Counted from the stretch's first letter, positions 15,625 to 24,277 are shown. The stretch is 36,098 nucleotides of DNA from Chloroflexota bacterium (GCA_023395675.1 JAEWYL010000196.1:1-36098), one strand, 5' to 3'. Numbers and translations are program-made. Notes: generated from the sequence alone by a model not told the origin.

Positions 15625-17061
15625 ATGACACCTAAACTGTATTTACGTTTTCTCTCTTTAATCCTGCTGATCGCCAGCCTGGTTCTCTCAGCCTGCACTC
15701 CGCAGGCCGATCCGGTTGAAGATTCCCTGGCTTCCTCCGCAACCCCCCTCGCGCCCACATCACCCCCTGCTGAACCAGCGCTGCCGGCGGAGGCTTCCCC
15801 GACAGCCGCAGTAGAAGATGATCAATCCGGCTGCCCGCTGGCCGGCGAGCCCCGCTATGTGAACCGCCAGTTCGGCTACTGCTTTCTTTATTCCGAAGGT
15901 TTTACCGTGAAGGTGGATAACCCCCTGGCGCCGGTGATTGTTGGCCCGGCGCTGGAGGAGAGCCCCGACCCGCTCTTCGTTTCTCTGGCAGTCTCCACCC
16001 GGCCGGTACCAGAAGGGGCCGACCTGGAAGGCCTGGTGAGCGGTTTCCTGGGCCAGAATAACATTTCCCAGCTTCCCACACCCGTCCAGCGTACCCCGGG
16101 TTCCCTGGGGGGTGAGCCGGCCGAGGTGCTGGATGGCGTCCCCGGCCTGCTGAGCGCGCGCGTGGTCATGGCCTTGCACGGCCCTATGCTCTACCAGCTT
16201 TATTTCCACCCAACGGGTGTTGAGACGGCAGCGGCTGACCTGGAAGGACTGTTTCAGCAAGTGCTGGATACTTTTACCTTCTTCACAGTAGAAGAGCATC
16301 CTGCGTACCAGCCGGAGCAGGCGGTATTTTTCGAATTTGAGCGGTTCTTCAAGTTCATGTACGATCCGGCGCTGACGTTACTGCTAGAACCGGAGACCGT
16401 GCCGGCCGTCCTGCTCTCCCCTGAGGTGATGTTCGCTGAAGCGCACCCGTCCTTGGTCCAGTTCCGCTTCCTGGGCTACAACGGAGGCCGCGCTGCGCTG
16501 CTCCCCTACCCGTTCCAGACGCCGGTTTTGATGATCTTTCAGACGCAGGACTTCGGCGAGTACGACCAGGACCAACCCACCGGCTTCCCTCAGCAGCTAG
16601 AAGCTCTGCGCAGCCTGCTGGATGCACAGCCCGATCTTGCCGGGCTCTGCACCCGCTCCGCGCCGGTAAGCGGAGAGACGGTCTTGCCTTTCTTGCCCTG
16701 GTTGAATTCTGCGGAGGTTTTTTGCGCCCAGCCGCAGTACGTTGAGTTCAAAGGTGGAAAAGGCATTCGCTACCTGACGGCCTTTTCGCAAGGGGTTTCA
16801 CCGCTCCTGGATTCGAACCTCATTTACACCTTCCAGGGGCTCAGCGCGGAGGGCGATATTTATATCTCAGCGGTCTTCCCGGTGGGTTCAGGGATATTCC
16901 CGCTCGAAGCCCCGCCTATCATCTATGGCGAGGATGACCTGCCGCCGCAGGCGATGACTGCCGAGCAGCTCAGTGCGCTGAATGCCCGGGCGGGGGATAT
17001 GTTCCAACCTGCGCTGGGCCAGCTCGACGGATTGGTCAATTCGCTGGTCATCGAACGGTGA
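15625..17061 (+). CDS. Secreted lipoprotein of unknown function
   Basis: A 478-residue lipoprotein. The signal peptide (LRFLSLILLIASLVLSAC) ends at lipobox Cys24. A Pro/Ala/Ser/Thr linker (about residues 25-66) follows, and the mature domain begins at GCPLAGEPRYVNRQFGYCFLYSEGF. The repeated pattern of an aromatic start, VDNPLAPVIVGP and RVVMALHGPMLYQLYFHP suggests a beta-rich domain like those in other Chloroflexi surface lipoproteins, with paired cysteines later (LAGLCTRSAP and AEVFCAQP). I do not recognise a named family. It is probably anchored on the outer face of the membrane. AAGGA lies about 10 bases before the ATG. Confidence 0.85.
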   Translation: MTPKLYLRFLSLILLIASLVLSACTPQADPVEDSLASSATPLAPTSPPAEPALPAEASPTAAVEDDQSGCPLAGEPRYVNRQFGYCFLYSEGFTVKVDNPLAPVIVGPALEESPDPLFVSLAVSTRPVPEGADLEGLVSGFLGQNNISQLPTPVQRTPGSLGGEPAEVLDGVPGLLSARVVMALHGPMLYQLYFHPTGVETAAADLEGLFQQVLDTFTFFTVEEHPAYQPEQAVFFEFERFFKFMYDPALTLLLEPETVPAVLLSPEVMFAEAHPSLVQFRFLGYNGGRAALLPYPFQTPVLMIFQTQDFGEYDQDQPTGFPQQLEALRSLLDAQPDLAGLCTRSAPVSGETVLPFLPWLNSAEVFCAQPQYVEFKGGKGIRYLTAFSQGVSPLLDSNLIYTFQGLSAEGDIYISAVFPVGSGIFPLEAPPIIYGEDDLPPQAMTAEQLSALNARAGDMFQPALGQLDGLVNSLVIER

Positions 17062-17168
17062 AGCGATGGTCGAGTAGACAAGCCTCTGCGAACCTGAACC
17101 TCACTTTGCCGGTTCTGGCCTCTGCTGAGGCTGGCCCAATACAGCTGCAAGAAGTATAACTATTAGAG

Positions 17169-17205
17169 TATGGGGCCGAGCATCGCTCGGCCCCATAGTG
17201 TATGT
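17169..17205 (+). terminator. Terminator after the first lipoprotein gene
   Basis: A perfect 13-bp stem (TATGGGGCCGAGC, loop ATC, complement) ending at 17197 is followed by a modest T-rich stretch (GTGTATGTTTT). It sits about 110 bases after the stop codon. Confidence 0.7.
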
Positions 17206-17289
17206 TTTGGACAGCCTCAGCGCTCGCTGGACGCTCAGGCGGCATGAAGGCTATCCGCGTATCTGCTGGTAAACTTTCCGCTTCTCCCC

Positions 17290-17295
17290 TATAAT
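17290..17295 (+). promoter_or_regulatory. Possible -10 element of the second lipoprotein gene
   Basis: A perfect TATAAT about 70 bases before the start, flanked by CCCC and GGGG so that it sits in a small palindrome. The -35 hexamer is unclear. Confidence 0.35.
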
Positions 17296-17366
17296 GGGGG
17301 TAGATTTCCATTCTGCTGATTCAGATCTGCTTGACGATCTTTTGGATGGTCACCGGAGGGGTGTAG

Positions 17367-18761
17367 ATGAAGGCTGTTCGCCTGCTGGCTTTACTTTGCT
17401 GTATCGGGGTCCTGGCCGCCTGCCGGCTGCCGGGCTTTCAACCGGAATTAACTGCGACTGCGCCCGGTGCTGCAGAGACACCGGACGCGGAGGGCGCTCA
17501 AACGGAGAGTGTCCTGCTCCCCTTTACCGGGAAAGACGGGCCGGTGGAAGCAACCGGCACTGCTCCTTCCGCTCAGGACGGCACGGCCACGCCGGTTCCG
17601 GCAGAAGCGCTGGAGACGCTCTCGGCAGAGCTCCGGACGCGCTTGCTGCTGGAGCTCCCGCCGACCGCCACCCCAAACGCGGATGGATCAGGCTTCTTCC
17701 AGGGTTTTGAAGACGTGCAGGTTTTTGCCCTGCCGGAGAGGACCGGGGATGGGCCGCTCTGGGTGGCTTATTCGGTCGGGTGGATGAGCTTCGACCCACC
17801 TGCACCGCATTTTGTCGCCGTTTACCGGCACGCTTCGTCAGGCTGGCAGGAGGTGAGCCGCCTGACAATCGAGGCCGGAGAGATGATCCAGCCCGGGATG
17901 GTGGCGCCGGTAGCGCTCCAATCCGGCAGCGGGCCGCTTGTCTGGATCTCAGCGGCAGGATTCGCCGGAGCGCACAGCGGCTGCTTAAATTTGATGAGCT
18001 TCGACGGTCAGGAGCTGCAGACCGCGCTCAGCCACTGCGGCAGTTCGCCGCTGGGAGGGGAGCTGCTCGATCTTGACGGTGACGGCGATCCGGAAGTCCT
18101 GCTCGACCGCTCGGATTATTATGTTTTCTGTTATGCCTGCGCGGTCAGGCACGTGGATTACAGCGTCTGGCGCTGGGAAGCGGGGAAACTGGTCGAGACG
18201 CACCTGACGCATATCTCCAGACCGGCCCCGAGCGAGCTGATCGAGCTCAATGACCGCGCAGTGGACCTGGCGCAAGGCGGGTTGTGGATGCAGGCGCAGG
18301 AGAAGATCAGGCAGGCGCTGGCACTGGAGCCTCAAAACCAGGATGTGATCTGGAACGCGGCCCTGATCAATCTGCATGCCGACCGGCTTTCAGCGGACCT
18401 GGAAGAGAGCGGCTTTCCGGTCCTCACCCAGGTGTTCTACGGCGACTATGACGCCGCGCTCGCCGTCCTGCGCGCTCACTCCCCTGAAGAGATTTTCAGC
18501 CCCTCCTCCCCGTTGATCGCAAATACAGTCGCCGAGGGCCTGGAGAGCACTCTACAGGATTGGATCAAGCGCGCCACGGATCAGGCGATGTTGGTCAATT
18601 ATCCTCTGGCCCCGGCGCATTTCCTGCGCAGCTGGGCGGCCTATGTGCACGACCCGGACGACCCGCAGGTTCTGCGGGAGATGGAGGCAGCCGCAGCCCT
18701 GGACCCGGATGAGCCGTTCTACCAGGAGTGCCTGGAATTCTTGAAGACTGATACCAGATAG
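17367..18761 (+). CDS. Lipoprotein with integrin-like Ca-binding motif and TPR-like C-terminal part
   Basis: A 464-residue lipoprotein. The signal peptide ends in lipobox LAAC with Cys19, followed by a Thr/Ala/Glu-rich linker. The middle has a beta-propeller-like region with an FG-GAP/VCBS-type acidic loop LLDLDGDGDPEVLLD (near residue 232), which normally binds calcium. The C-terminal third has TPR-like helices (AVDLAQGGLWMQAQEKIRQALALEPQNQDVIWNAALI; then FYGDYDAALAVLRAH and DPDDPQVLREMEAAAALDPDEP). It is likely an extracytoplasmic scaffold or binding protein; the partner is unknown. GGAGGGG lies shortly before the ATG. Confidence 0.87.
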   Translation: MKAVRLLALLCCIGVLAACRLPGFQPELTATAPGAAETPDAEGAQTESVLLPFTGKDGPVEATGTAPSAQDGTATPVPAEALETLSAELRTRLLLELPPTATPNADGSGFFQGFEDVQVFALPERTGDGPLWVAYSVGWMSFDPPAPHFVAVYRHASSGWQEVSRLTIEAGEMIQPGMVAPVALQSGSGPLVWISAAGFAGAHSGCLNLMSFDGQELQTALSHCGSSPLGGELLDLDGDGDPEVLLDRSDYYVFCYACAVRHVDYSVWRWEAGKLVETHLTHISRPAPSELIELNDRAVDLAQGGLWMQAQEKIRQALALEPQNQDVIWNAALINLHADRLSADLEESGFPVLTQVFYGDYDAALAVLRAHSPEEIFSPSSPLIANTVAEGLESTLQDWIKRATDQAMLVNYPLAPAHFLRSWAAYVHDPDDPQVLREMEAAAALDPDEPFYQECLEFLKTDTR

Positions 18762-18898
18762 TTGCAGGTAAAATAGTGAGTGCCAGCACTGCTGCAAGAT
18801 CGAATAGCTAAGCGTTCGCGGCCCGTCAAACGATGGGGGTTGGCAGCCGGGTATTTATCTTTTGCTCGGTGTTCTTCTCACATCATGCTGAGGAACCG

Positions 18899-18941
18899 TT
18901 TATGAGTGAATGTGGGGCGCAGCCCCATATTCACTCATAAA
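18899..18941. repeat. 20-bp hairpin with 3-base loop
   Basis: Arms 18899-18918 and 18922-18941 pair along their full length with one G-T wobble; the apex is GGGGC-GCA-GCCCC. It lies between the second lipoprotein gene and the CPBP gene with no T-run, so it is a poor intrinsic terminator. A related but imperfect GGGC-GCA-GCCC apex occurs near 24342-24356. Confidence 0.75.
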
Positions 18942-18989
18942 TGTAAACTCACCAACTTAACGAGAAATCTTTTCGTGAGGGGAAATCGT

Positions 18990-19865
18990 ATGGAGCCGAA
19001 AAGTACTTTTCTCAAGCGTTACGCGCTGGTATTGTTTTTTCTCCTGGCCTACCTCTTCACCTGGGCTAACTGGCTGCCCCGCGCAGCCGCGAACCTTGGC
19101 CTGTTTTCCCTTCAGCCCCCAGAGTTTGTCATCCTTCTCGCAGGGTACGGCCCGGCTCTCGCGGCCATCCTCACCGCATCGCTAACGCTCGGTAGGGCCG
19201 GGCTGCGGCAGTTATTTTCCCGCCTGCTCCGCTGGCGGGTCAAGCTGTGGTGGTATCTCGCCGCGCTGCTCATCCCGGTTGGCATCCAGCTTGGCGCATT
19301 GAGCCTGAGCGTGCTGCTCAGTGGCCAGCCCCTGGGCTTTTCCAGCACGGGAAAACTGCCCTTTTTGCCCGGAGATATGCCGCTCTGGCTGCATGGGCTG
19401 ATGTTCTTTATCATTCTCGTGCTCGGGTTTGACGGTTTGGGGGAAGAGCTGGGCTGGCGCGGTTTCGCCCTGCCCCGGCTTCAGGAAAGGTTCGGCCCTT
19501 TCGCTGCCAGCCTGGTACTGGGTTTCTTTTGGGCCTTGTGGCACCTGCCGTACATGTTTTCAGAGGGCAGTGCGCTGGCAGGTCGGCCGCTGATCCTGTT
19601 TTTTCTCAATACGATGGGCATTTCGGTTGTCTATACCTGGATTTTCAACAACACGCGCGCCAGCGTGCTGCTTGCCATTTTGTTCCACGCGTCTGGGAAC
19701 CTCACCGCCACGCTGTTGGGGGTTCTGTTCCCGGCAGCAGCCGATCCGCGCGTGTATGTTTTCGTTGCGGTCATCAACTGGGTGCTGGCTGTCGTACTGC
19801 TCCTGACCAGCCCGGTGTTCGCCAGTGCCAGACTGCCTGCCCGCCAGGCGACGTTCGAGGAGTAG
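18990..19865 (+). CDS. CPBP-family intramembrane metalloprotease
   Basis: A 291-residue polytopic membrane protein of the CPBP (CAAX protease and bacteriocin-processing, ABI) family. The expected active-site blocks are present: motif 1 GEELGWRGF with E152, E153 and R157, motif 2 FFWALWHLP with H185, and motif 3 LLAILFHASGN with H233 and N237. About eight membrane helices surround these residues, which would hold a zinc-independent glutamate-type protease centre. The substrate is unknown. ATG 18990 follows GAGGGG; earlier in-frame codons run through the hairpin at 18899-18941 and are unlikely to be translated. Confidence 0.92.
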   Translation: MEPKSTFLKRYALVLFFLLAYLFTWANWLPRAAANLGLFSLQPPEFVILLAGYGPALAAILTASLTLGRAGLRQLFSRLLRWRVKLWWYLAALLIPVGIQLGALSLSVLLSGQPLGFSSTGKLPFLPGDMPLWLHGLMFFIILVLGFDGLGEELGWRGFALPRLQERFGPFAASLVLGFFWALWHLPYMFSEGSALAGRPLILFFLNTMGISVVYTWIFNNTRASVLLAILFHASGNLTATLLGVLFPAAADPRVYVFVAVINWVLAVVLLLTSPVFASARLPARQATFEE

Positions 19866-19891
19866 CAGGATAACAGGGATAAAGCATTGAT

Positions 19892-20020
19892 TTGCTTTAC
19901 CAATTACGATCATAATATAATTTGAGGGCATTTCTCCATGCCTTCTGCCCTGACTGAGGCAGAGGCATCAGCGAGGTCAAAAAAAGGCGTTTTGCGTCGT
20001 TTTTTGACCTCGCTTTTTAT
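19892..20020 (+). ncRNA. Candidate small RNA with own promoter and terminator
   Basis: TTGCTT (19892-19897) and TATAAT (19916-19921) are 18 bases apart, predicting a start near 19928. A hairpin with ATGCC and TCTGCC paired to GGCAGA-GGCAT (19938-19968, one bulge) follows. A second hairpin has perfect 14-bp arms GCGAGGTCAAAAAA (19971-19984) and its complement (20000-20013), then TTTTTATTCCTTTTT. The second hairpin could alternatively be just the CPBP gene's terminator, with the promoter a chance match. Confidence 0.4.
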
Positions 20021-20031
20021 TCCTTTTTCTT
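19971..20031 (+). terminator. Intrinsic terminator (of the CPBP gene or the candidate small RNA)
   Basis: A perfect 14-bp stem with a 15-base loop and a T-rich tail. The A-run in the 5' arm also makes it a potential terminator on the minus strand. Confidence 0.8.
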
Positions 20032-20265
20032 GGGATGGTTCCAGAGGCCAGCCTGGCTGCCCTTCTCGCCTGCGAGCCCTGAAATAGTCCGGCGGCGGCG
20101 CGGTTGGCAGAAGCGCGCGCCTCACCTTGCTCTGGAGCAAAGAAAGAAACCCGTTCAGGTGGCAATATTAACCTATACACCGGGGGGAAGGTGATCCGGA
20201 GAAGATCACTCGTTGGCTCAGGCGGCTTCCAGCCATGCGCGGCTTGCTTAGAAGAGAGACAGGTA

Positions 20266-21633
20266 GTGAGGGAACACCAGGCGTATCACCGATCTGTTCA
20301 ACGGAAACACAAGGCAGCAAACCAAAAGGAGGCAGCCCTGGCGCTGCACCTGGCAGGGGAAAGTGAGCGGGCGCGCAGGCTGGTTCTGGCAGCGCTGGCG
20401 GCATTCCTGCTGGCCGGGTTGACCGGATCGCTGCTGCGCTTCTGGCTCTGGCAGGGTTTTCCCGCCTGGGCCAACTTCGGCAACGTACGCCATGCTCATT
20501 CTCACCTGATGTACTTCGCCTGGGTCACCCCGGCCCTGATGGCGCTGATCGCCGCGCGCCTGCCGGCCCTCACCGGGCGGCGGAACCATCCCGGCCTGTG
20601 GGCTTCGGCGGCAGCCGCCCTGGTGCTTGGGCTGCTCTCATTCCCACCGTTCTTCCTGTGGGGCTACCGCGCGGTGGAGACCGGCGGCCTGCGCCTGCCG
20701 CTGGCGGTGATCGTCTCCAGCCTGAACATACTGGCCTGGTACGTTTTCGCATTTTTCTATCGTAAAGCGACCCGCGGCGCGCCTGGCAGCCGGCCCTTGA
20801 AATTATGGAATGCGGCTCTGGCCTTTTTGCTTGCCGCCTCGCTGGGCGCCTGGGGGATGGCCATCCTCAGCGCGCTCGGCCTCGACGACCCCTTCCTGGC
20901 GGCTGCCGCCGTGCACCTGTTCCTCGACCTGTTCTCGGGCGGCTGGGCGATCCTGGGGGTACTGGGGGTCATCTATGCCGCCCACCCGCGCCTCTCGCAG
21001 CGCGTTTCCGGTTGGGAGGATCCTCTGCTATTTCTCGGTCTGCCGCTGAGCTTTCTGCTGGGGATCCGGGTGGACCTGGTCCCCACCGACCTGCGCACCC
21101 TGGCAGGGCTGGGCGGGCTGCTCGCTGCAGCCGGGCTGGCGCTGCACCTGCGAGTCCTCTGGTCTGAGCTGGCAGCCTCGTCCCTGGACGGCTGGCGCGC
21201 CCCGCTGGTATGCCTGGCGCTGTCCGCCGGAATGCAGGCCGCTGCCGCGCTGCCGCCCCTGGCTGCCTGGGCCGAACGGGCCGGGCTACGCATCTTTTAC
21301 CTGCACGTCCTGCTCCTGGGTTACGTCACCCTCGGCCTGGTGAACGGTTTTCGCCAGCTGTGGACTGAGACCGGGAAGACCGGTCAGCGCCCCCTGGTAT
21401 GGGCGGTGGCGGGGATGCTTCTCTCCCTGCTGCTCATCACCGGACTGTGGCCGGCAGCTCTGACCGGGCTGTGGCGCCTGGGGGCCGTTTTCCTGTTCTC
21501 CCTGGGGCCGTGGGCGGCTGCAGCGGGCATAGCCCTGCGCCTGGGCGCCCTACGCAGAAGCCGGGAGCAGCCCGCCCCGGCCGCGAAGCCGCCGGTCCCG
21601 CGGGAGAACCGGGCGGAAGCGGAATTGCCATGA
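20266..21633 (+). CDS. Polytopic membrane protein, heme-copper-oxidase/NnrS-like, unassigned
   Basis: An integral membrane protein of about 430-455 residues with roughly twelve helices. Histidines sit where heme or copper ligands would be expected: HAHSHLMYFAWVTPALMALI in the second helix, AAVHLFLDLFSGGWAILGVLG in a middle helix, and YLHVLLLGYVTLGLVNGF near the end. This resembles subunit I of heme-copper oxidases and the NnrS family, but I cannot assign it to either. The start is uncertain: GTG 20266 has a weak ribosome site, while AAAAGGAGG (20324-20332) lies 5 bases before an in-frame CTG at 20338, right where membrane-protein-like sequence begins. The stop overlaps the next start (ATGA), so it is translationally coupled to the NarX-like kinase and probably belongs to nitrate or NO sensing. 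Confidence 0.75.
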   Translation: MREHQAYHRSVQRKHKAANQKEAALALHLAGESERARRLVLAALAAFLLAGLTGSLLRFWLWQGFPAWANFGNVRHAHSHLMYFAWVTPALMALIAARLPALTGRRNHPGLWASAAAALVLGLLSFPPFFLWGYRAVETGGLRLPLAVIVSSLNILAWYVFAFFYRKATRGAPGSRPLKLWNAALAFLLAASLGAWGMAILSALGLDDPFLAAAAVHLFLDLFSGGWAILGVLGVIYAAHPRLSQRVSGWEDPLLFLGLPLSFLLGIRVDLVPTDLRTLAGLGGLLAAAGLALHLRVLWSELAASSLDGWRAPLVCLALSAGMQAAAALPPLAAWAERAGLRIFYLHVLLLGYVTLGLVNGFRQLWTETGKTGQRPLVWAVAGMLLSLLLITGLWPAALTGLWRLGAVFLFSLGPWAAAAGIALRLGALRRSREQPAPAAKPPVPRENRAEAELP

Positions 21634-23597
21634 ACCGCGTCGCCGGGCTGTTACGCCTGCTCTTCCTTTCCTTTTTTTTGCTGGTGCTGGTAGCCGCCGG
21701 CGGGACGGTATGGGGGCTGCAGGCCCAGAGCTCGGATGCCCTGGTCATCAATCTGGCCGGGCGGCAGCGAATGCTGGTTCAGTGGCTTACCCGGCTGGCT
21801 GCAAGCCCGGAGCTGGCCCCCGGCGAGCAGGAGACCCTGGTGAACGCGGCGGAGGCATTTGACGAAACCCTCAATGCGTTTCAATTTGGAGGGCAGGTCC
21901 GCTATCCGGGCGACCGCCCGGCAGACATCCCCCCCGCCGGCGAGGCCGGAGTCCGGGAGCAGCTAACCCGGGTGGCGGAGCTGTGGCGCCCGTTCCGGGC
22001 TTCGCTGGAGGTGATCCGGTCTGCCCCTGCCGCCGGCCCGGACTACCGCGCCGCGCAGGCAGAGGTGAAGTCTATCTCCCCGGCGCTGGTTTCGGAGGCC
22101 GACGTCCTGGTGCGGCTGTATCAGGAGGCCTCCGACCGGCGCCTGGCCCGCCTGACCCGGCTGCAGGCGGGCTATTTCGGCGCCGCGGTCCTGCTGCTGC
22201 TTGCCGGAGGGCTGGTCGTACAGCGCTGGCTCCTGCGCCCGCTGAAAGCCCTGGATGCCTCTGCGGAGAGGATCGGAGCGGGCGATCTGGGGACGCCCGT
22301 CCCGGCAGCCGGGCCGGTGGAGATCAGGCTGCTGGCGGAGACGCTCGAGGGCATGCGCCTCCGGCTGCGCGCCTCTCACCAGGAGCTCGAAGGGCGCGTG
22401 GCTCTGAGGACGCAGGAGCTGGAGGCGCTGTACGAGGTCAGCCGAGATATCTCTTCGCGCCTGGAGATTCAGGACGTGCTGCAGTCCATCACGACCAAAG
22501 CGCGCGAGCTGCTCACCGCCGACCTGGCTTTCCTCTGCCTGATTGACGAAAGCGGGGGGAGTCTTAAGCTGCGCGCCCTGAGCGGGCCGCAGGAGATGGC
22601 GCGGCAGCCATACGCCCCGCTGGGAAACCTCTTCGTCCAGTCCGTCCTGTCCGACCCCTGTGCCCGGCACTGCGCAGCCGGAAGCTGCCCCGGTACTTGC
22701 GGCATTATGGATGCGGACTACCGGGCCAGCCATCTGGCCGTCTCGCTGTGGGTGGAGAACCGGGTGATCGGCGCGCTGTGCGTCGGCAGCCGGCAGCCGG
22801 GCCGCTTCTCGGACGAGGCGCAGCAGCTTCTCACCCGCCTTGCCAGCGCGGCTGCGGTGGCGATTGAGAACGCCCGCCTTTACGGGCAGGCGGAGCGGCT
22901 GGCCGCCCTGGAAGAGCGCGGGCGTATTGCGGCGGAGATGCATGACGGCCTGGCCCAGATGGTGGACAGTCTCGGCCTTTTGGTGGATCAGGCGGGCGAC
23001 CAGCTTGAGGCCGGGTCTCCCGAGGCGGCGCAGAGGACACTCGAAACGACCCGAGACCGCATTCAGAAGGTAGCCCAGGAGGTCCGGCGGTCGATTGCCG
23101 GCTTGCAGGAGGAGGAGCCGCTGCCTGACAGCCTGCAGGCCCGGCTGGCAGCCCTGCTGGGCGAGATACAGGCTCAGGACGGGGAGGGGATCCGGTGGCG
23201 CGCGGACCTGCCCGGAGAGGACTATATCCTGGAAGAAGATGCCCGGCAGGTGCTCGGGATCGCCCAGGAGGCGCTCACCAACGCCCGGCGCTATGCCGGC
23301 GCGGGGCAAATCTGCCTGAGCCTGGTCTGCGGCCCGGAAGAGGCGGTCCTGCGGGTGGAGGATGACGGCTGCGGTTTCGATCCGCACACCTTGCCCGAGG
23401 ATGGGCGCCAGCACTTCGGGCTCAAAATTCTGCAGGCCCGCGCAGCCCAGCTGCAGGGCCGCCTGCAGATCGCCAGCGCTCCCGACCGGGGGACGGCCGT
23501 CAGGCTCGGCTGGCGCCTGCGCCGCCCGGGTTTTACACCGGCTGCCGGCGCTCGGGATACGGAAGCTGAAACGGACCTCCGGGCTGCGCTGACCTGA
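21630..23597 (+). CDS. NarX-like sensor histidine kinase with PilJ-type sensor, HAMP and GAF domains
   Basis: A 655-residue membrane kinase. Helix one spans about residues 7-29. The external sensor has the PilJ/NarX-type box INLAGRQRMLVQ (40-51), related to the nitrate-binding P-box region. Helix two (181-200) leads to a HAMP linker (about 201-255), a coiled coil and a GAF domain (about 270-418). The kinase is of the HisKA_3 class: phospho-acceptor H438 in AEMHDGLAQM, N-box ALTNARRYA near 548, and a G-box DDGCGFD. The GAF domain carries four cysteines, C344-x3-C348-x4-C353-x3-C357, suggesting a bound metal or Fe-S cluster. It overlaps the membrane-protein gene by 4 bases and is followed after 26 bases by its NarL-like partner. 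Confidence 0.92.
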   Translation: MNRVAGLLRLLFLSFFLLVLVAAGGTVWGLQAQSSDALVINLAGRQRMLVQWLTRLAASPELAPGEQETLVNAAEAFDETLNAFQFGGQVRYPGDRPADIPPAGEAGVREQLTRVAELWRPFRASLEVIRSAPAAGPDYRAAQAEVKSISPALVSEADVLVRLYQEASDRRLARLTRLQAGYFGAAVLLLLAGGLVVQRWLLRPLKALDASAERIGAGDLGTPVPAAGPVEIRLLAETLEGMRLRLRASHQELEGRVALRTQELEALYEVSRDISSRLEIQDVLQSITTKARELLTADLAFLCLIDESGGSLKLRALSGPQEMARQPYAPLGNLFVQSVLSDPCARHCAAGSCPGTCGIMDADYRASHLAVSLWVENRVIGALCVGSRQPGRFSDEAQQLLTRLASAAAVAIENARLYGQAERLAALEERGRIAAEMHDGLAQMVDSLGLLVDQAGDQLEAGSPEAAQRTLETTRDRIQKVAQEVRRSIAGLQEEEPLPDSLQARLAALLGEIQAQDGEGIRWRADLPGEDYILEEDARQVLGIAQEALTNARRYAGAGQICLSLVCGPEEAVLRVEDDGCGFDPHTLPEDGRQHFGLKILQARAAQLQGRLQIASAPDRGTAVRLGWRLRRPGFTPAAGARDTEAETDLRAALT

Positions 23598-23623
23598 CCG
23601 GGGAGGAGAGGAAAGGAACCGAA

Positions 23624-24277
23624 ATGCCCAAGACACGCGTGCTGCTGGCGGACGATCACGTCCTCTTCCGGGAAGGATTGGCGGGGATCATCGCCTCCCA
23701 ACCGGATATGGAAGTGGTGGGCGAGGCCGGAGATGGGGTAGAAGCGGTGGTGAAAACCGAGGCGCTGAAACCGGACCTGGTCCTGATGGATATCCAGATG
23801 CCCGGTATTGACGGCCTGGAGGCCACCCGGCAGATCACGAAGAGCCTGCCCGGGGTGGCGGTCATCATCCTCACGGTGCGCGAAGAGCCGGAACGGCTGT
23901 TCGCCGCCATCATGAACGGGGCGCGCGGCTATCTGCTGAAAAATATGCGCTCGAAAGAGATGATCGCCCTGCTGCGGGGGGTGGCCCAGGGGGAGGCCCC
24001 GATCGCCCCGGCGGTCGCCGTCCACATGCTGGAGGAGTTTCGCCGCCTGAGCCGCCTGGCGCCCGGCGAGCAGGAACCCGACGGCGGCGGCCTGACCGAG
24101 CGTGAACAGTCCGTGCTCGGGCTGGCGGCGGCCGGGAAGACCGATAAGGAAATCGCCCAGGCCCTCTCGCTCAGCCTGCACACGGTGAAGACGCACATGC
24201 GCAATATCCTGGCCAAGCTGCAGGTCCCCAACCGGCGCCAGGCGGCCCAGGCCGCGCGGCAGAAAGGTTATCTCTAG
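23624..24277 (+). CDS. NarL-family response regulator
   Basis: A 217-residue two-domain response regulator. The receiver (about 1-122) has the acidic pair D10-D11, phospho-acceptor D56 in LVLMDIQMP, the switch Thr in IILTV and conserved Lys106 in YLLKN. The LuxR/GerE DNA-binding domain (157-217) starts LTEREQSVLGLAAAGKTDKE. The gene follows the NarX-like kinase closely and a terminator follows, so the three genes 20266-24277 form a sensory unit. Likely targets are the respiratory operon starting at 24602. A GGAAAGGAA-type ribosome site precedes the ATG. Confidence 0.93.
   Translation: MPKTRVLLADDHVLFREGLAGIIASQPDMEVVGEAGDGVEAVVKTEALKPDLVLMDIQMPGIDGLEATRQITKSLPGVAVIILTVREEPERLFAAIMNGARGYLLKNMRSKEMIALLRGVAQGEAPIAPAVAVHMLEEFRRLSRLAPGEQEPDGGGLTEREQSVLGLAAAGKTDKEIAQALSLSLHTVKTHMRNILAKLQVPNRRQAAQAARQKGYL

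Larger units (their letters stand above)
17062..17366. other. Intergenic region, 305 bases
   Basis: Holds a strong hairpin (17169-17197) and a TATAAT flanked by CCCC and GGGG (17290-17295). No gene was recognised. Confidence 0.5.
19866..20265. other. Intergenic region, about 400 bases
   Basis: Contains the candidate small RNA described separately (19892-20020), then a GC-rich stretch with several short inverted repeats, for example GTGATC/GATCAC at 20191-20211. It is the upstream region of the nitrate sensing genes. I checked it by eye for cobalamin-type and c-di-GMP-type conserved boxes and did not find them. Confidence 0.45.

Noticed and set aside
20040..20337. Possible riboswitch in the leader of the NnrS-like gene
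   Set aside because: Several short hairpins exist, but the conserved boxes of cobalamin and c-di-GMP riboswitches could not be found, and nothing else matched by eye.
21963..23636. 557-codon open frame opposite the NarX-like kinase
   Set aside because: Same GC-driven mirror effect; the kinase domains read cleanly on the plus strand.
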